From Prosopocoilus inquinatus (Eukaryota > Arthropoda > Insecta > Coleoptera > Lucanidae), in NCBI GenBank assembly GCA_036172665.1, contig CM069873.1:50190001-50254000 (forward strand): a stretch of DNA of 64,000 nt, given 5' to 3'. The notes beneath the pieces are model-generated. The model was not told where the DNA came from and did no database searches. It worked only from the letters and a program-made list of their open reading frames with translations. Below, piece by piece: positions 12,349-24,188 of the stretch. A program made the translations under genes and the position numbers. Every line of letters begins with the position of its first letter. Within the stretch, counting starts at the first letter, position 1.

Positions 12349-13936
12349 ATGGATAGACGACCTTACACGGAAGTTGAAAAAATGATTTTAGTTGAATTGG
12401 TGAAGGACAATATAGAAGTAATAGAAAACAAAAAGACTGATGGTACAACATGGGTGGAAAAATATAAATGTTGGGAGAAAATAAGCACCGCTTTTAATTC
12501 TCAACCTGACGTTACTAATAAAAGAGACGGTAAACAATTAAAAAAATGTTGGGACGACATCAAACAAAAGTAAGTATACGTTTAAGGTGATTGTAAAATT
12601 TTTCTGGACAATAGAATTTTTCTAAACGCTGATAAACAGCTAGGCATGAAATATAGTTCGTTATAAGCAGTTAGGTCTACTGTTGTGTTTGTTATCTTCA
12701 AGTTGTACTTATATGAAACAGGTGAAAATAAATAAAATCAGGTTTATTTTAAAACATCAATTTTTTTGCTCATTCTATTCCAGATTTTAATTTTATTTTA
12801 ATAAAAAAAAAGAAAAAGAATTTGTTTTGTAAAGTTTAGTTTTACTTGTAATACAATTTTTTAAATTTGTATGAACAAAAATAATTCGGAAAAAGCAACA
12901 TTTATCCTAAGTAAGTAATATAAAGTTAGTACTAAACCGTTATAACATTAAAATTAAATATTCTAAATACGTATATCTTATAGAAAACGTAAACAAAATA
13001 CTGCTGAGAAACAGCATATGCTACAAACAGGTGGTGGACCTCCCTTAAAAATGCCTAAACAAAACGAATTGATGGAAATAGTACAGAATATAGTACCACA
13101 TTTAGATGTGGAAGTTTCTTCACCGTGGGATAGTAATGCAATATATAGTAAACAAAATGGTAAGTATGCATAGCCGGTGTAAAAACTTATGCCATAGGGA
13201 GAATGTAGCATTGAACTGTAGTCTCTATCGTTCTGATGTTAAAAACAATTACTCATCAACAATCTATCCTTAACACCATCTAATACCAATTTTTTCTATG
13301 ACATGAGTTTTTAAACTGGCTGTACATAAGAAGGTTCTGTGCCTTATAATCATCAAATTAAAGTGTCAGCACCCTGTTTTGTATATTTATTGTTTTGTAG
13401 AAGTAATTCCTGAAGTACCTTTGATTGAAGAATTTGAACCTACAGAAAATGTACTTATTAAAAATATTGCAAACAAGACATCCACAACATGTAATTTATT
13501 ATCCACTGAATATGGTAAAAAATTAAGTAGTTTGGGTGGTGTTAAGAAAATGTATATGTACAACTTATTTGTTGCAGAAAATAGTTCTCCAAGTACATCA
13601 AAAACAGAAACAAACTATCAAAAAACTTCCACAGATGACACTGAGAAACATTTGACAACTCCATCAAAAGCTCGAAAAGGCAGTACTTTTATTGATGAAG
13701 AAAAGAAACTTCGACTACAAAAATTAAGGGAAGCTATCCAACAACAGAAAGAGCTGCATAAAGTTAAATTGGAAATGGCAGAAATTGAATTAAAAAATGC
13801 TTCCGAGCTTCATGAGTTCATGTTGGAGACAGCCCGGGCAAAAGCCGAGTTTGAAAAAGAGCTTCATGAAGCAAAGTTGGAAGCTGCTCTTGTTGATGTT
13901 GAATTTAAAAAAGCTATGTTACATAATAACAAATAA
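12349..13936 (+). CDS. Harbinger-1 Myb/SANT-like DNA-binding protein
   Basis: Three exons by GT/AG and phase: 12349-12569, 12984-13159 and 13401-13936, about 310 aa. Residues ~1-80 form a Myb/SANT-like (MSANTD3-type) domain with spaced tryptophans (TTWVEKYKCWEKI, KKCWDDIK). A TGGGPP motif follows at the start of exon 2, a hallmark of this family. The C-terminal ~80 residues are a long charged helix with repeated ELHxxKLExAxxE segments, probably a coiled coil. Family knowledge: the SANT-like protein brings the transposase to the nucleus and to the element ends. No internal stops were seen. The start at 12349 is the first ATG and opens directly into the SANT domain. Confidence 0.85.
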
Positions 13937-13991
13937 AAATATAATTAAATAAAGCATATATATATGTACCTTTATTTGTCTCACTTTCCTG

Positions 13992-15148
13992 TTAAAAATG
14001 TTGTATAATAAATCTGCGTCTGAATGCCAATCCTGCAACATTTTCTTGAGCATTAACATTTACATTAATTTCTACATAGTTTCTATCATGTTCATGCTCA
14101 AAATTATTAGAAATTGAAATATTATATAGTACTGCTGTGGCACATATAATGGCTACAGAAGTTTCTACTTTTGTAGCTAAAGTTCTCCTTAAGCAAGGGA
14201 ATCTCCTCTTCCATAGTCCAAACAACCTTTCCACGATATTTCGTGAACGAATATGTGCAGTATTATAATTTTCTTCTTGACGATTTTGTGGATGCAATAC
14301 AGGAGTCAGTAAATAATGCCTGCAAGGATAACCATTATCTCCAAGAAGAATGCCTTGCATATCTCTTTGCTCAAAACGGGTCCTAACTGCACTGCGATCA
14401 AATATTGTAGCATCATGACATGATCCTGGATGTCTCACTACAATGTCTAAAATTTCTAAATTAGGCCCAGAAACTACCTGTAACATTATTTATTTACAAA
14501 TGTTTCCGTATATTTATTTATTTTTATTCTAAACCTGCACATTCAATGAAAAGAATCTTTTTCTATTACGATACACTTCCCCTATATCTCCCCCTGGATT
14601 TGCGATGGGTATATGTGTACAATCTACACAACCCGACACACAAGGAAAACCTGCAATACCATAAAATTTTGCAATATTTGCTCTGACTGTTTGCTCAGTT
14701 TCTGGAAATTTAATATATTCTGCAGTTCTCTCAGCCAAACAAATTGAAACCTTTTTTATAATACGTGATATTGTAGCTTGGTTAATACTTTGTAGATCTC
14801 CTTGTACAATCTGTAAGAAACTTAACATTTTATTTATAATTTATAGTATTTTTAAATAATACGTTCCTGAAAACTTCCTGTGGCGTAAAATCTTAAACAA
14901 ACTAAAAATTGCATTTCTATGGAAATGGGCAGTCCTCGTTGGTTTACTTTAATTAATCTCTCCCTGACGAGAGGTAACAAGACATCTCTAATTTGTTGTT
15001 TATGAAACCGAAATCTTCTTTTAAACTCGATATCTGAGTAAAACTCAAACGGATTTTGGCCATCACGAATATATCGTCGCGGTATTCTATTATTTTCTAT
15101 ATTTTCCACATAATCAGCAAATTCAAACAAGTCTTCCAAATAATCCAT
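13992..15148 (-). CDS. Harbinger-1 DDE transposase (HARBI1-like)
   Basis: Minus-strand exons: about 14860-15148, 14535-14810 and 13992-14477. The second junction is clean (CAG|GT...ACAG|GT) and stays in frame. The first junction is not resolved: the obvious donor near 14856 does not keep phase, so a small indel or an unusual splice site is possible. The protein starts MDYLEDLFEF, has the ...FLVCLRFYATGSFQ helix, then the DDE_Tnp_4 core: VDCTH (Asp1), LGDNGYP (Asp2), RNIVERLFGLWKRRFP (Glu). All three catalytic residues are present. Known role: cut-and-paste transposase acting with the SANT-like partner encoded convergently. Length about 350 aa is normal for the family. Confidence 0.82.
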
Positions 15149-15330
15149 TTAAATAAATTGAAATTTATGACATAAGGTAGGTCTTACTCTACCTTAGAAA
15201 TTTTAAGGTAAAAGTTAACCTTTACTTTCAAAATTTCAACTATGCAACGCATAATTCGATATGAAGTTAGCCTCAAGTATTACTTTCTCCTTAAGTCTAC
15301 CTTGAGATTTGTCTATGCATACGGGCATTA

Positions 15331-15964
15331 GTCATCTATGGTTTAGTGACAGTCCTTCATACATTGGTGTCATCTAGCGGTAAAATTTAAATCACGTAAC
15401 TAGGCACTACTTTTGACTTCCTCGTTTTATATGGGGAAGATAGGGAAGTGCGCGTACCAGTGTTCTGTATATCGTGGTCATAACGTAGTCTGAATATTTC
15501 CACCGTTTTTGATATGCATTTGTATTACTGCTTTTAGTGCATTTCGTGTTTAGTTTGTTTTCATTCAAATTCGTAAAATTTGTATCGGCTACCGCTGCAC
15601 GGACAAAATTTGACTCCCACTTACTGCACCGAAAAACTGTCAACGTGCCTGGACACAGGTAATAGTTATTTACGCACCGAGTGCGGGACCAAATTTTTCC
15701 CGCGTGAGTGCAGTTTCATATGCGCGAACGTGGGATAATGATTCCCGCAAGAGTTTCGTATTATATTTTTTGAAACGAATGTAGAAATTTAATTGCACAT
15801 ACTACATACAATACACACATATAATAATTTCAAGTCTTGGCAAACCAAAAATGTAAAATTAAGCAATCCATGCTTAGTGTCGACGTTGCGTCAAATGACA
15901 AAAGCATAACTGAGCATAACTTATAAATTTTGATACGTTTTGCTCCTCGTTTTTTTATGTGAAC
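15331..15964. other. Upstream region of the Crypton-type gene
   Basis: About 630 bp without a supported ORF. It contains an imperfect repeated theme of GTGCGGGACC/CCCGCGTGAGTG around 15676-15725, which might belong to the terminus or promoter of the Crypton element. A minus-strand ORF at 15407-15643 has no recognisable domain. Confidence 0.35.
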
Positions 15965-16200
15965 ATGTTAATTTTGTGCAATATGTCTGATCTTGATATG
16001 CCTTGCACTCCCCCCGAGGTTCGGGAAGTTGCAAATGTGGCGATTCAAAATTTGCTACCGAAAAAATCGAAAGACCGATATAAAATTGTGTATTCTAAAT
16101 TTGTGGAATGGTGCAAAGCCAGAAAAATTAAGAAGTATACAGAAAATTGTTTATTAGCATATTTTCAAGGCTTTGACAGCAATAAGTCTTTATGGTCAAC

Positions 16201-17144
16201 CAGTGATCTGATATGGGGTGGATGGAATGTAGAGTGAGAGGTATCGCGACGAACATTAGAGAGAGATAAAACTAGCTTCGATCAGCTGGGTTGGGGCAAA
16301 ACGTCAGAATTAGTTTGACAATGTCAAAACGTGAAAACATTCGTTGTCTGTGCGTTTAGTCTGTCAGTTTTCAAATTGGATTTTGTGGGGTCGTTTTCTC
16401 GATTTTAAGTTATTTGAAGTGACTTATTAAGTTTTTGTTTATTGTTTAATTAAAGTTCAACATCCATTGATTTCGCTTCTAGTTTTTACGGGATGTTTTA
16501 AATTGATTTTGAATGTCATTTTATTAGATTTTTAGTTTTATGTGAGTGACTATTTTACTCTAAAAAGAAAAGCAGGTTTCTTAAATATTTTTTATTATAA
16601 TATTTCAATAATCGCATTAATAAAATGTAGAATACCTACTTGTTTCGCTGATGATTGCATAAATATGTGACAAAAAGATGTTAATGTATCCATCCACAGA
16701 GAGGGTAGACGCATTTTAAAATTACTTAAAATATTGAATATATTTCGTATTACACGTATGTGCAAATTGTAAAATTAGATTCGATAGTCTAATTTAAAAT
16801 TGGAATATGAACTACAAATTACGAAGTTCATTAATTTTTGACAATTCGCTATTCAACCACTTACTCGCCATGGCAACGGTATTGGCAAACGCATTAAACT
16901 TAGTTGAGGTGCATTCCGAATATGCAAAATATTTATTGCAATTTGTTTTTGATTGGCTAGTTTTTTGCGTACCCATATGCATCTGAACTAAGCTTTCATT
17001 TGCCACAAACCACGTGGTATCGTTCATTTCTGATCTTTGTTACTCTTAGGGAATGTTCATATTATCTTTCTCTCTCTAATATTAAAGCCGATGCAGTCCT
17101 ATTAAAAATGACGCTAGACTCCATCTAACCTTATTACATCATTG
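16201..17144. mobile_element. hAT-like MITE with 8-bp target duplication
   Basis: This 944-bp insertion splits the Crypton gene. The 8-bp TSD TGGTCAAC is at 16193-16200 and 17145-17152. The ends are imperfect inverted repeats: left CAGTGATCTGATATGGGGTG, right (reverse complement) CAATGATGTAATAAGGTTAG. A further inner match of ATTAGAGAGAGA type occurs near 16255 and, inverted, near 17070-17080. CAGTG-like ends and an 8-bp TSD are typical of hAT. No transposase is encoded. Confidence 0.85.
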
Positions 17145-17400
17145 TGGTCAACATACTCAATGTTAAAATCATGTTTAAATATTCATGATAATATTGATAT
17201 TTCGAAATTTAATAAACTTATCGCTTTCCTAAAAAGAGAGACGGAGCATGTAGTGCGAAAAAAGTCAAAAATACTTGAAGCAGAGCAGATACATAAATTT
17301 ATTGAGGAAGCACCAGATTCTTCATTTCCATTAATAAAGGTATACTTCAAATTCATTTATTTATTAAAATAAATACTACTTTCAATTTAGGTAGTATTAA

Positions 17401-19769
17401 CCTTCGGATGACCAAGGGGGGTCAATTTTGACCCCAGACACCGTTTTTCACAGAAATTTTTGGAAATATTTGTGCTAATGATCCCATTATTTTTTTAATC
17501 GATTTTTTTGACGAGTTTTCTTATGTGTTTTATTTTTAGCTTGATCGAGCCACTAAATTTGTCAAAAAAAATGTTTTGACACCATGGGGTCAAAAATGAC
17601 CCCTCTTGGTCATCGACGTATCATTTTTCTACAATTATAATTTAAGATTATTTTTGAAATCCGCGCGCTAAATGTGTCATTTATTAAACATAACCTCAAT
17701 TTTGGTGCAAGTTTGTAAGTTTGTCTCAGTCAGTGACAGTCTTGTGATGGCCCGAAAATATCTTACCACGCCAGAGTTAGAGGCTATAGCTAACGAAAGC
17801 GACTTTTTTGATGATATTGACGACGAAAATGTGTCTGAAAACGAAAATCAAGTGTTGGAAGATAATCCATCGGATCATGAAAGTTCAAATTCAAGTGATT
17901 CAGCTGAGGATAATGATAACACAAGTGATACCTTGCAAGCAAGAGATGGTACAATATGGAGCAAAATCAAACGTAGATTGAGCAGACGATCCTCTAGAAA
18001 TATCCTTCGCGAAAAGCCTGGCAGGACTGCTTACGGTGAAAACTTCACAACTGCAGCAGAAGCTTTCCATCTATTTATTTCTGATGAAATTGTGGATATC
18101 GTCATTCAAGAAACAAACAGACGGGCTTACGCAATTTTAGGAGACGATTGGAAGCCCGTTGACAAGGTAGAAATAAATGCGTTCTTTGGATTACTTATTC
18201 TTACGGGCTCCTTCAAAGCAAATCACGAACCAATATTGGAATTATGGAGTACTAAACATCCATCGTTTCAAAGACCAATTTTTTGTGCCACAATGTCTCG
18301 CAACAGAATGAAATCTTTACTTAGATTCATACGATTTGACAATTTAGCAACCCGACCAGACAGACGTGAAGTTGATAAATTGGCAGCTATTCGTCATTTT
18401 CATGACATTTTTGCTTCAAACTGTAAGAAGTCCTACATTCCTAATGCTGGAGTTTGTATCGATGAGCAGCTTGTACCTTTTAGAGGAAGGTGTCCGTTCA
18501 GAGTTTATATAAAATCAAAACCTGATAAGTATGGTGTCAAAGTTTGGGCCCTGTGCGATTCAACAAATTCATATTGCTGGAATCTACAAGTGTACACAGG
18601 AATGATAAACAATACACCAGAAAAAGAGCAGGGTATAAACATGAATATACTTACAAGTAGCTAAGACTGTGTAATTATTTGCATTTTTTTTTTAGGTAAA
18701 AGAGTCGTTTTAGATTTAGTTGATGGATTGGGCAATGGATATGGCGTAACCACTGATAATTTCATTACATCGCTGCACCTATCACAGGAGCTTATAGACC
18801 AAAACAAAACTCTAACAGGAACAATAAGAAAAAATCGCAAAGAGGTACCCAAGGAATTTATTCCCTCAAAAACCCGTCCAGAACATTCTAGTGAAATTCT
18901 GTACACTAAAGATGCAATTCTAGTTTCTTATGTACCAAAGAAGAATAGAAGTGTTCTATTGCTAAGCACACAACATTCTGAACTGAATGTGTCAGGTGAA
19001 CAGACAGCCTATAAACCTCAAGTTATCCTCGACTACAATGACCACAAAGGCGCGGTTGATACCCTAGATAAAATGGTCAAGGAATATTCCTGCCATCGTA
19101 ATACAAAACGATGGCCGTTGGTTTTATTTTTCAATTTTATTGACATTGCAGCAATAAATGCTTTTGTGCTATATGTTGATAAATACGGTGACTACGAAAT
19201 AGGAAAGTCATTCAGGAGGAGGCTGTTTCTTCAAAAATTAGGTCTCGAGTTAGTTACACCTCTAATAAAATTACGATCGCTTCAAGGATTACACAAGCAC
19301 GTCCAAACGGCAATCAATATGGTGCTTGAAACTGACGAGGCTCCAGGACGCGAAGTCGAAGTATCTGGTGAAGAGCAAAATATGAGGCAAACTCAACCCA
19401 AGCGTGGCAGGTGCAAAATGTGCAGTCGTACTTCAGACCGAAAAACATCGACCAGATGCGACAATTGCAGATATTTTGTGTGCCAAGTGCATTCTGTCAC
19501 CAAGAAAACCATAATGTGCAATAACTGTAAGAATAAAAACTGATTCATGCATAATTTTTTGATTAGAATTTTTCATTGGTTTCATTTCGCAAATTTTTTT
19601 TTGTTAATTATTATTTTATGTAACTTTGTAATAATATTAATAAAACATTCTAAAAACATAAACCATCAACAGTTTCTTATTAGAATAAATTTTAGCTATA
19701 AAATAAATGGGGTTAATTTTGACCCCGCTTGGTCGTCTATGCCGGAACAAAAGGTTGGTCATCCGAGGG
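17401..19769 (+). mobile_element. piggyBac-2 transposon, apparently intact
   Basis: TTAA at 17397-17400 and 19770-19773 flank it. The left end reads CCTTCGGATGACCAAG; the reverse complement of the right end reads CCCTCGGATGACCAAC. Both subterminal regions carry a GGGGTCAATTTTGACCCC-like palindrome (about 17417-17435 and 19708-19727), and GGTCATCGACG / GGTCGTCTATG sequences recur. It interrupts the third coding piece of the Crypton gene. Its transposase gene is open, so this may be one of the younger insertions. Confidence 0.94.
17747..19543 (+). CDS. piggyBac transposase, two exons, intact
   Basis: Exons 17747-18632 and 18696-19543 join in frame (donor GT 18633, acceptor AG 18694-18695) to give about 577 aa. 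I prefer the ATG at 17747 (MARKYLTTPELEAI) over the upstream ATG at 17672, because the family N-terminus is a short leader followed by an acidic stretch (residues ~20-65 here). The DDE_Tnp_1_7 core shows VCIDEQLVPFRGR (Asp1), GVKVWALCD (Asp2) and DYNDHKGAVDTLD (Asp3). The last ~45 residues are a cysteine-rich zinc-binding domain (CKMCSR...CDNC...C..H...CNNC) that binds element ends in this family. No stop or frameshift seen. The protein acts in the nucleus on TTAA-flanked termini. Confidence 0.92.
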
Positions 19770-19969
19770 TTAATAATGGGTATTGCTGGAGCTTACGTCG
19801 AGAGGAACTGTGTAAAATGTCTATAGATGACATTTGCTGCGTTCGGGTTAGAAAGAGTGGAGAGCGAGGAGTGGAGTTAGAGTTTTCGTCACGTGATGCT
19901 AGAGTTAAAAGTGTTATTAGTACCGAACGCGCACGGAGTTTCCTCCAGATTTGTAAGGTTAGGTATATA

Positions 19970-20878
19970 GAAAAAATTTGTGCAAATCGTTTTTGATTGC
20001 AGCGAAAACCTCGAGCAGCCTCTGGACAGCTGTTTCAGCCCTGCTTGGGGCTTCTTCAGCAGAGACGTAGCTCGACATTCCCGCTGCAAACAAAAACGAC
20101 TTGCACAATTTATTCGCATTTGCGATGTAAGAGTGATGAACAGATAAAATAGCGACATCTTACTATCGCTTTTTGACCTGACATTGCAGTAGGGTAGACA
20201 AATTGAAGCGGGATTTGCTCCTAATAAGTTCCCCATGCAAGGCGGCCATGCTTGCTGTCAAAGCATAATGAAAGATTTTAGAAAAAATTTGTGCAAATCG
20301 TTTTTGATTGCAGCGAAAACCTCGAGCAGCCTCTGGACAGCTGTTTCAGCCCTGCTTGGGGCTTCTTCAGCAGAGGCTGCTCGAGGTTTTCGCTGCAATC
20401 AAAAACGATTTGCACAAATTTTTTCTAAAATCTTTCATTATGCATTGACAGCAAGCATGGCCGCCTTGCATGGGGAACTTATTAGGAGCAAATCCCGCTT
20501 CAATTTGTCTACCCTACTGCAATGTCAGGTCAAAAAGCGATAGTAAGATGTCGCTATTTTATCTGTTCATCACTCTTACATCGCAAATGCGAATAAATTG
20601 TGCAAGTCGTTTTTGTTTGCAGCGGGAATGTCGAGCTACGTCTCTGCTGAAGAAGCCCCAAGCAGGGCTGGAACAGCTGTCCAGAGGCTGCTCGAGGTTT
20701 TCGCTGCAATCAAAAACGATTTGCACAAATTTTTTCTAAAATCTTTCATTATGCTTTGACAGCAAGCATGGCCGCCTTGCATGGGGAACTTATTAGGAGC
20801 AAATCCCGCTTCAATTTGTCTACCCTACTGCAATGTCAGGTCAAAAAGCGATAGTAAGATGTCGCTATTTTATCTGTT
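19970..20878. repeat. Foldback-like repeat, copy A
   Basis: Flanked by aggtatata at 19961-19969 and 20879-20887; the match extends to 12 bp if a preceding GTT is counted on each side. Inside, a ~130-bp imperfect hairpin (TTGTGCAAATCGTTTTTG... pairing with ...CAAAAACGATTTGCACAA) and a ~150-bp tail occur in both orientations, so much of the insert is self-complementary. It encodes no protein with known domains. The long internal inverted repeats and 9-11-bp TSD resemble foldback/MULE-type elements. Confidence 0.8.
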
Positions 20879-21069
20879 AGGTATATAAGTGACAATAGGA
20901 TTTTCATTTCAGGTAAGATATTTGTATTTGAAATTCTATGACAATAACTAATAAATAATATAAAATAAGTGCTATTTCCGTGAGTTTTTTTTTAAGTAAG
21001 AGACCTACTACTAATTTATTATTTTTGCTAGATAACCAGACAGAATATTTCATAGTTTAAAAGGATCCT

Positions 21070-22412
21070 TTGAAAAAACGAGGTCTACTGTTATCTGTCG
21101 TAGAATATGTCCGAAATATAATTTATTGTTCATCTGATGAAGATGAGCATGAGATGATCCTTGAAAAGGTTAACAACTTTGCAGAACATACAGTGTATCA
21201 TCTAATGACTGACAATCAATTCAGAATGCATTTTCGTATGAATTCAGAGACTTGAAGATTTACTGAGAAAAATGCATATTGTACAATTGCAAGAAAATGT
21301 AGCAGATGCTAGATTTCCAAAAACTACACTCGAAAAAGAAGCCATGATTATGGTTTGGTGTCTTAGTAATTTGGAGAGTTTCAGGTATGATAACAAGAAA
21401 GTAAAAAAAAATATTGACTGCTGATTAAGCGTTCAGATCAGTAGCAGACAGGTTTGGGATAAGTAAATCTACATGTTGGGATGTGCTGTACCGAACCTGT
21501 AAGTTGCTTTTGAAAGTTAATTTAAGGTTCAAAATTATTCATTGGCCTTCAAGGGAGAGACAAGAGGATATAAGTAATCATTTTCAACAGAATGGTGGAT
21601 TCCCAGGTAAACTTGACTATACTATGTTGTCACTTAACTTTCGAACTGCTAAGTCTTAGAACATGTGAATATAAGTCTATTTATCCAATGTTTTTAAAAC
21701 CTAATTTTTGTAAAATTGCATTTATGAGTTTTTGAAAGTAAGGTGGTCACAATATACTTGGTAGCTTGGATAAATTAACAGATTTTTTTTTGTTTTTAGG
21801 AATAATCGGTTGTATAGATGGATGTCACATTCAAATTGTTGCCCCAAAAGAAAATCATGTCTCATATATTAATCGAAAGAATTTTCATTCACAGACGTCT
21901 ACGCAGGGGAAGCTGGTTCTATTCATGATTACACATTATACAAAAGATCCCCTCTTTTTCGTGGCTACCGTAATAGAACTATTGTCTTTTATGAAGATAA
22001 TCACTTTATCGGAGACCTAGCATATAGACTAGATACAAATCTTTTAGTGGGATTCAAGAATGATGGTCACTTAAATGTTCGTCAAAAAAACTATAATTAC
22101 ATTTTAAGTAAAGCTCGAGTAAATATTGAAAACACTTTTGCACTTCTAAAAGGCAGATTTCGCAGATTAAAATCTCTAGATACTGTTAGAATGGATCTGA
22201 TTACACTATTAATTATATCGGGATGTATTTTGCATAATATATGTATTTTAAAAGGTGATTTATTACATGATATTATTGACATCAATGCAGAAGAAGAAGA
22301 AATTCGTTTAAATCCACAGAATCTTATAGATGTAGACGTTCCAGCAGATAACAACGATGCTAGAGTAAAAAGAAACAATATTGTTAAAGCTTTACCTTTA
22401 ATTAGAGAATAA
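21070..22412 (+). pseudogene. Harbinger-2 DDE transposase, decayed
   Basis: Pieces of one HARBI1-like transposase on the plus strand. 21070-21255 is the N-terminus; the frame then slips near 21245 into RLEDLLRKMHIVQL up to a GT donor at about 21384. Conserved FGISKSTCWDVLYR and SREREQEDI-like segments follow at 21440-21605. 21800-21900 has GIIGCIDGCHIQIVAP with Asp1 (Asp in IDGCH) and SYINRKNFHSQ. 22040-22412 has ARVNIENTFALLKGRF, the catalytic Glu block, and the C-terminus. Around 21900-22020 several small frame changes and an apparent loss of the block before the second Asp disrupt the core. Non-functional as read. Confidence 0.78.
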
Positions 22413-22770
22413 CGATCGGTATTATAAAAGCAAGTTAAATTTACGCTACAGTTTAATGCTACAGTAATAATTGTTTTTACAATTTTTGCTAAGGCATTAA
22501 ATTGTATAGTAAATTTATTTTGCATTTATATTACCAGTGTTAAAGTCTAGTTTATTAATTTGCAAGTGCCTACCATTTTGAAATAAATATTTGGTACAGC
22601 AGATTTTGTTTATTTAAATAAGTTTTCTAGTTTATATTTCATAATAAAATTATAATTTTAAATTGTCACTGTTACAAGTCAGAATTAGTTAACATTTTGG
22701 TTCTTACAATGCTCTTCTAGTTTCTTTATAAAACTATACCAAATATTTACCTCACAAAGGTAATTTATTA
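22413..22770. other. Noncoding spacer in Harbinger-2
   Basis: AT-rich spacer between the transposase stop and foldback copy B. Nothing else seen. Confidence 0.5.
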
Positions 22771-23687
22771 AAAAAAAATTTTGTGCAAATCGTTTTTGAT
22801 TGCAGAGAGAACCTCGAGCAGCCTCTGGACAGCTGTTTCAGCCCTGCTTGGGGCTTCTTCAGCAGAAACGTAGCTCGACATTCCCACTGCAGACCAAAAA
22901 CGACTTGCCCAATTTATTCGCAATTGCGATGTAAGAGTGATGAACATATAAAATAGCGACATCTTACTATCGCTTTTTGACCTAACATTGCAGTAGGATA
23001 GACAAATTGAAGCGGGATTTGCTCCTAATGAGTCCCCCATGCAAGGCAGCCATGCTTGCTGTCAAAGCATAATGAAAGATTTTAGAAAAATTTTGTGCAA
23101 ATCGTTTTTGATTGCAGTGGGAATGTCGAGCTACGTTTCTGCTGAAGAAGCCCCAAGCAGGGCTGAAACAGCTGTCCAGAGGCTGCTCGAGGTTCTCACT
23201 GCAATCAAAAACGATTTGCACAAAATTTTTCTAAAATCTTTCATTATGCTTTGACAGCAAGCATGGCCGCCTTGCATGGGGGACTCATTAGGAGCAAATC
23301 CCGCTTCAATTTGTCTATCCTACTGCAATGTTAGGTCAAAAAGCGATAGTAAGATGTCGCTATTTTATATGTTCATCACTCTTACATCGCAATTGCGAAT
23401 AAATTGGGCAAGTCGTTTTTGGTCTGCAGTGGGAATGTCGAGCTACGTTTCTGCTGAAGAAGCCCCAAGCAGGGCTGAAACAGCTGTCCAGAGGCTGCTC
23501 GAGGTTCTCACTGCAATCAAAAACGATTTGCACAAAATTTTTCTAAAATCTTTCATTATGCTTTGACAGCAAGCATGGCCGCCTTGCATGGGGGACTCAT
23601 TAGGAGCAAATCCCGCTTCAATTTGTCTATCCTACTGCAATGTTAGGTCAAAAAGCGATAGTAAGATGTCGCTATTTTATATGTTCG
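22771..23687. repeat. Foldback-like repeat, copy B
   Basis: Flanked by taatttatta at 22761-22770 and 23688-23697 (11 bp with a shared preceding G). Same modules as copy A: a forward hairpin-plus-tail followed by inverted copies, the 23105-23400 and 23410-23690 parts being near-identical tandem units. The left and right halves are largely reverse complements. Confidence 0.8.
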
Positions 23688-23739
23688 TAATTTATTAACG
23701 TTAGAAAATAAATGGTTTTTTAAAGATGCATAAAATAAT

Positions 23740-24030
23740 TTGTTGCAAATCGTTTTTGATTGCAGTGGATCCCTCGAGCAGCCTCTATACGACTGTTTTA
23801 GCCCTGTTTGGGGCTTCATCAGCAGAAGCGCAGCTCAAGGGCTCCACTGCCAGCCAAAACGATTTGCTACAAATTTCTTTTAAATTGCATTATGCTTTGA
23901 CAGCAAGCATGGTCGCCTTGTATGGGATGACTTATTATATATGTAGCAAATTGGCTTCAATTTGTCAATCCTAATACAATGCTAGGTCAATAAATGATCA
24001 TAGGGTGTCGCTGTTTTAACTGTTCATAAA
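23740..24030 (+). repeat. Foldback-like repeat, diverged single unit
   Basis: One simple unit: hairpin (about 23741-23875) then tail with the GACAGCAAGCATGG block and a diverged GTGTCGCTGTTTTAACTGTT end. It shows the basic ~290-bp architecture without internal duplication, so it is useful as the ancestral-like form of copies A-C. Confidence 0.7.
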
Positions 24031-24188
24031 GATATATAGATGTATTTTCAAACATTTAACAAAAACATACAAATTTTCACATTTAAAAAGAAAAACTGAA
24101 ATGTTTTAACTTAACTAAGAAGACAACATTCTTTAAATTTAAAATCCAATCAGTAATATTAGAAAGTAATATTAATAAATAATTAGTT

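Larger units (their letters stand above)
12076..15327. mobile_element. Harbinger-1 (PIF/Harbinger) with two genes
   Basis: The termini are inverted: the left starts TGCCCGTATGCACAGACAAA and the reverse complement of the right starts TGCCCGTATGCATAGACAAA, one mismatch in 20. Flanking trinucleotides are TGA (12073-12075) and TTA (15328-15330), a degenerate version of the 3-bp duplication usual for the superfamily. Inside are a plus-strand Myb/SANT-like gene and a minus-strand DDE transposase arranged convergently with about 55 bp between stop codons. This two-gene layout is standard for autonomous Harbinger elements. Confidence 0.9.

Noticed and set aside
15407..15643. 78-aa minus-strand ORF
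   Set aside because: No domain, no repeat of it elsewhere, and it lies in the probable Crypton upstream region.
20235..20739. ORFs of 60-104 aa inside the foldback-like repeats
   Set aside because: They recur because the repeats recur, on both strands, and show no domain or start context.
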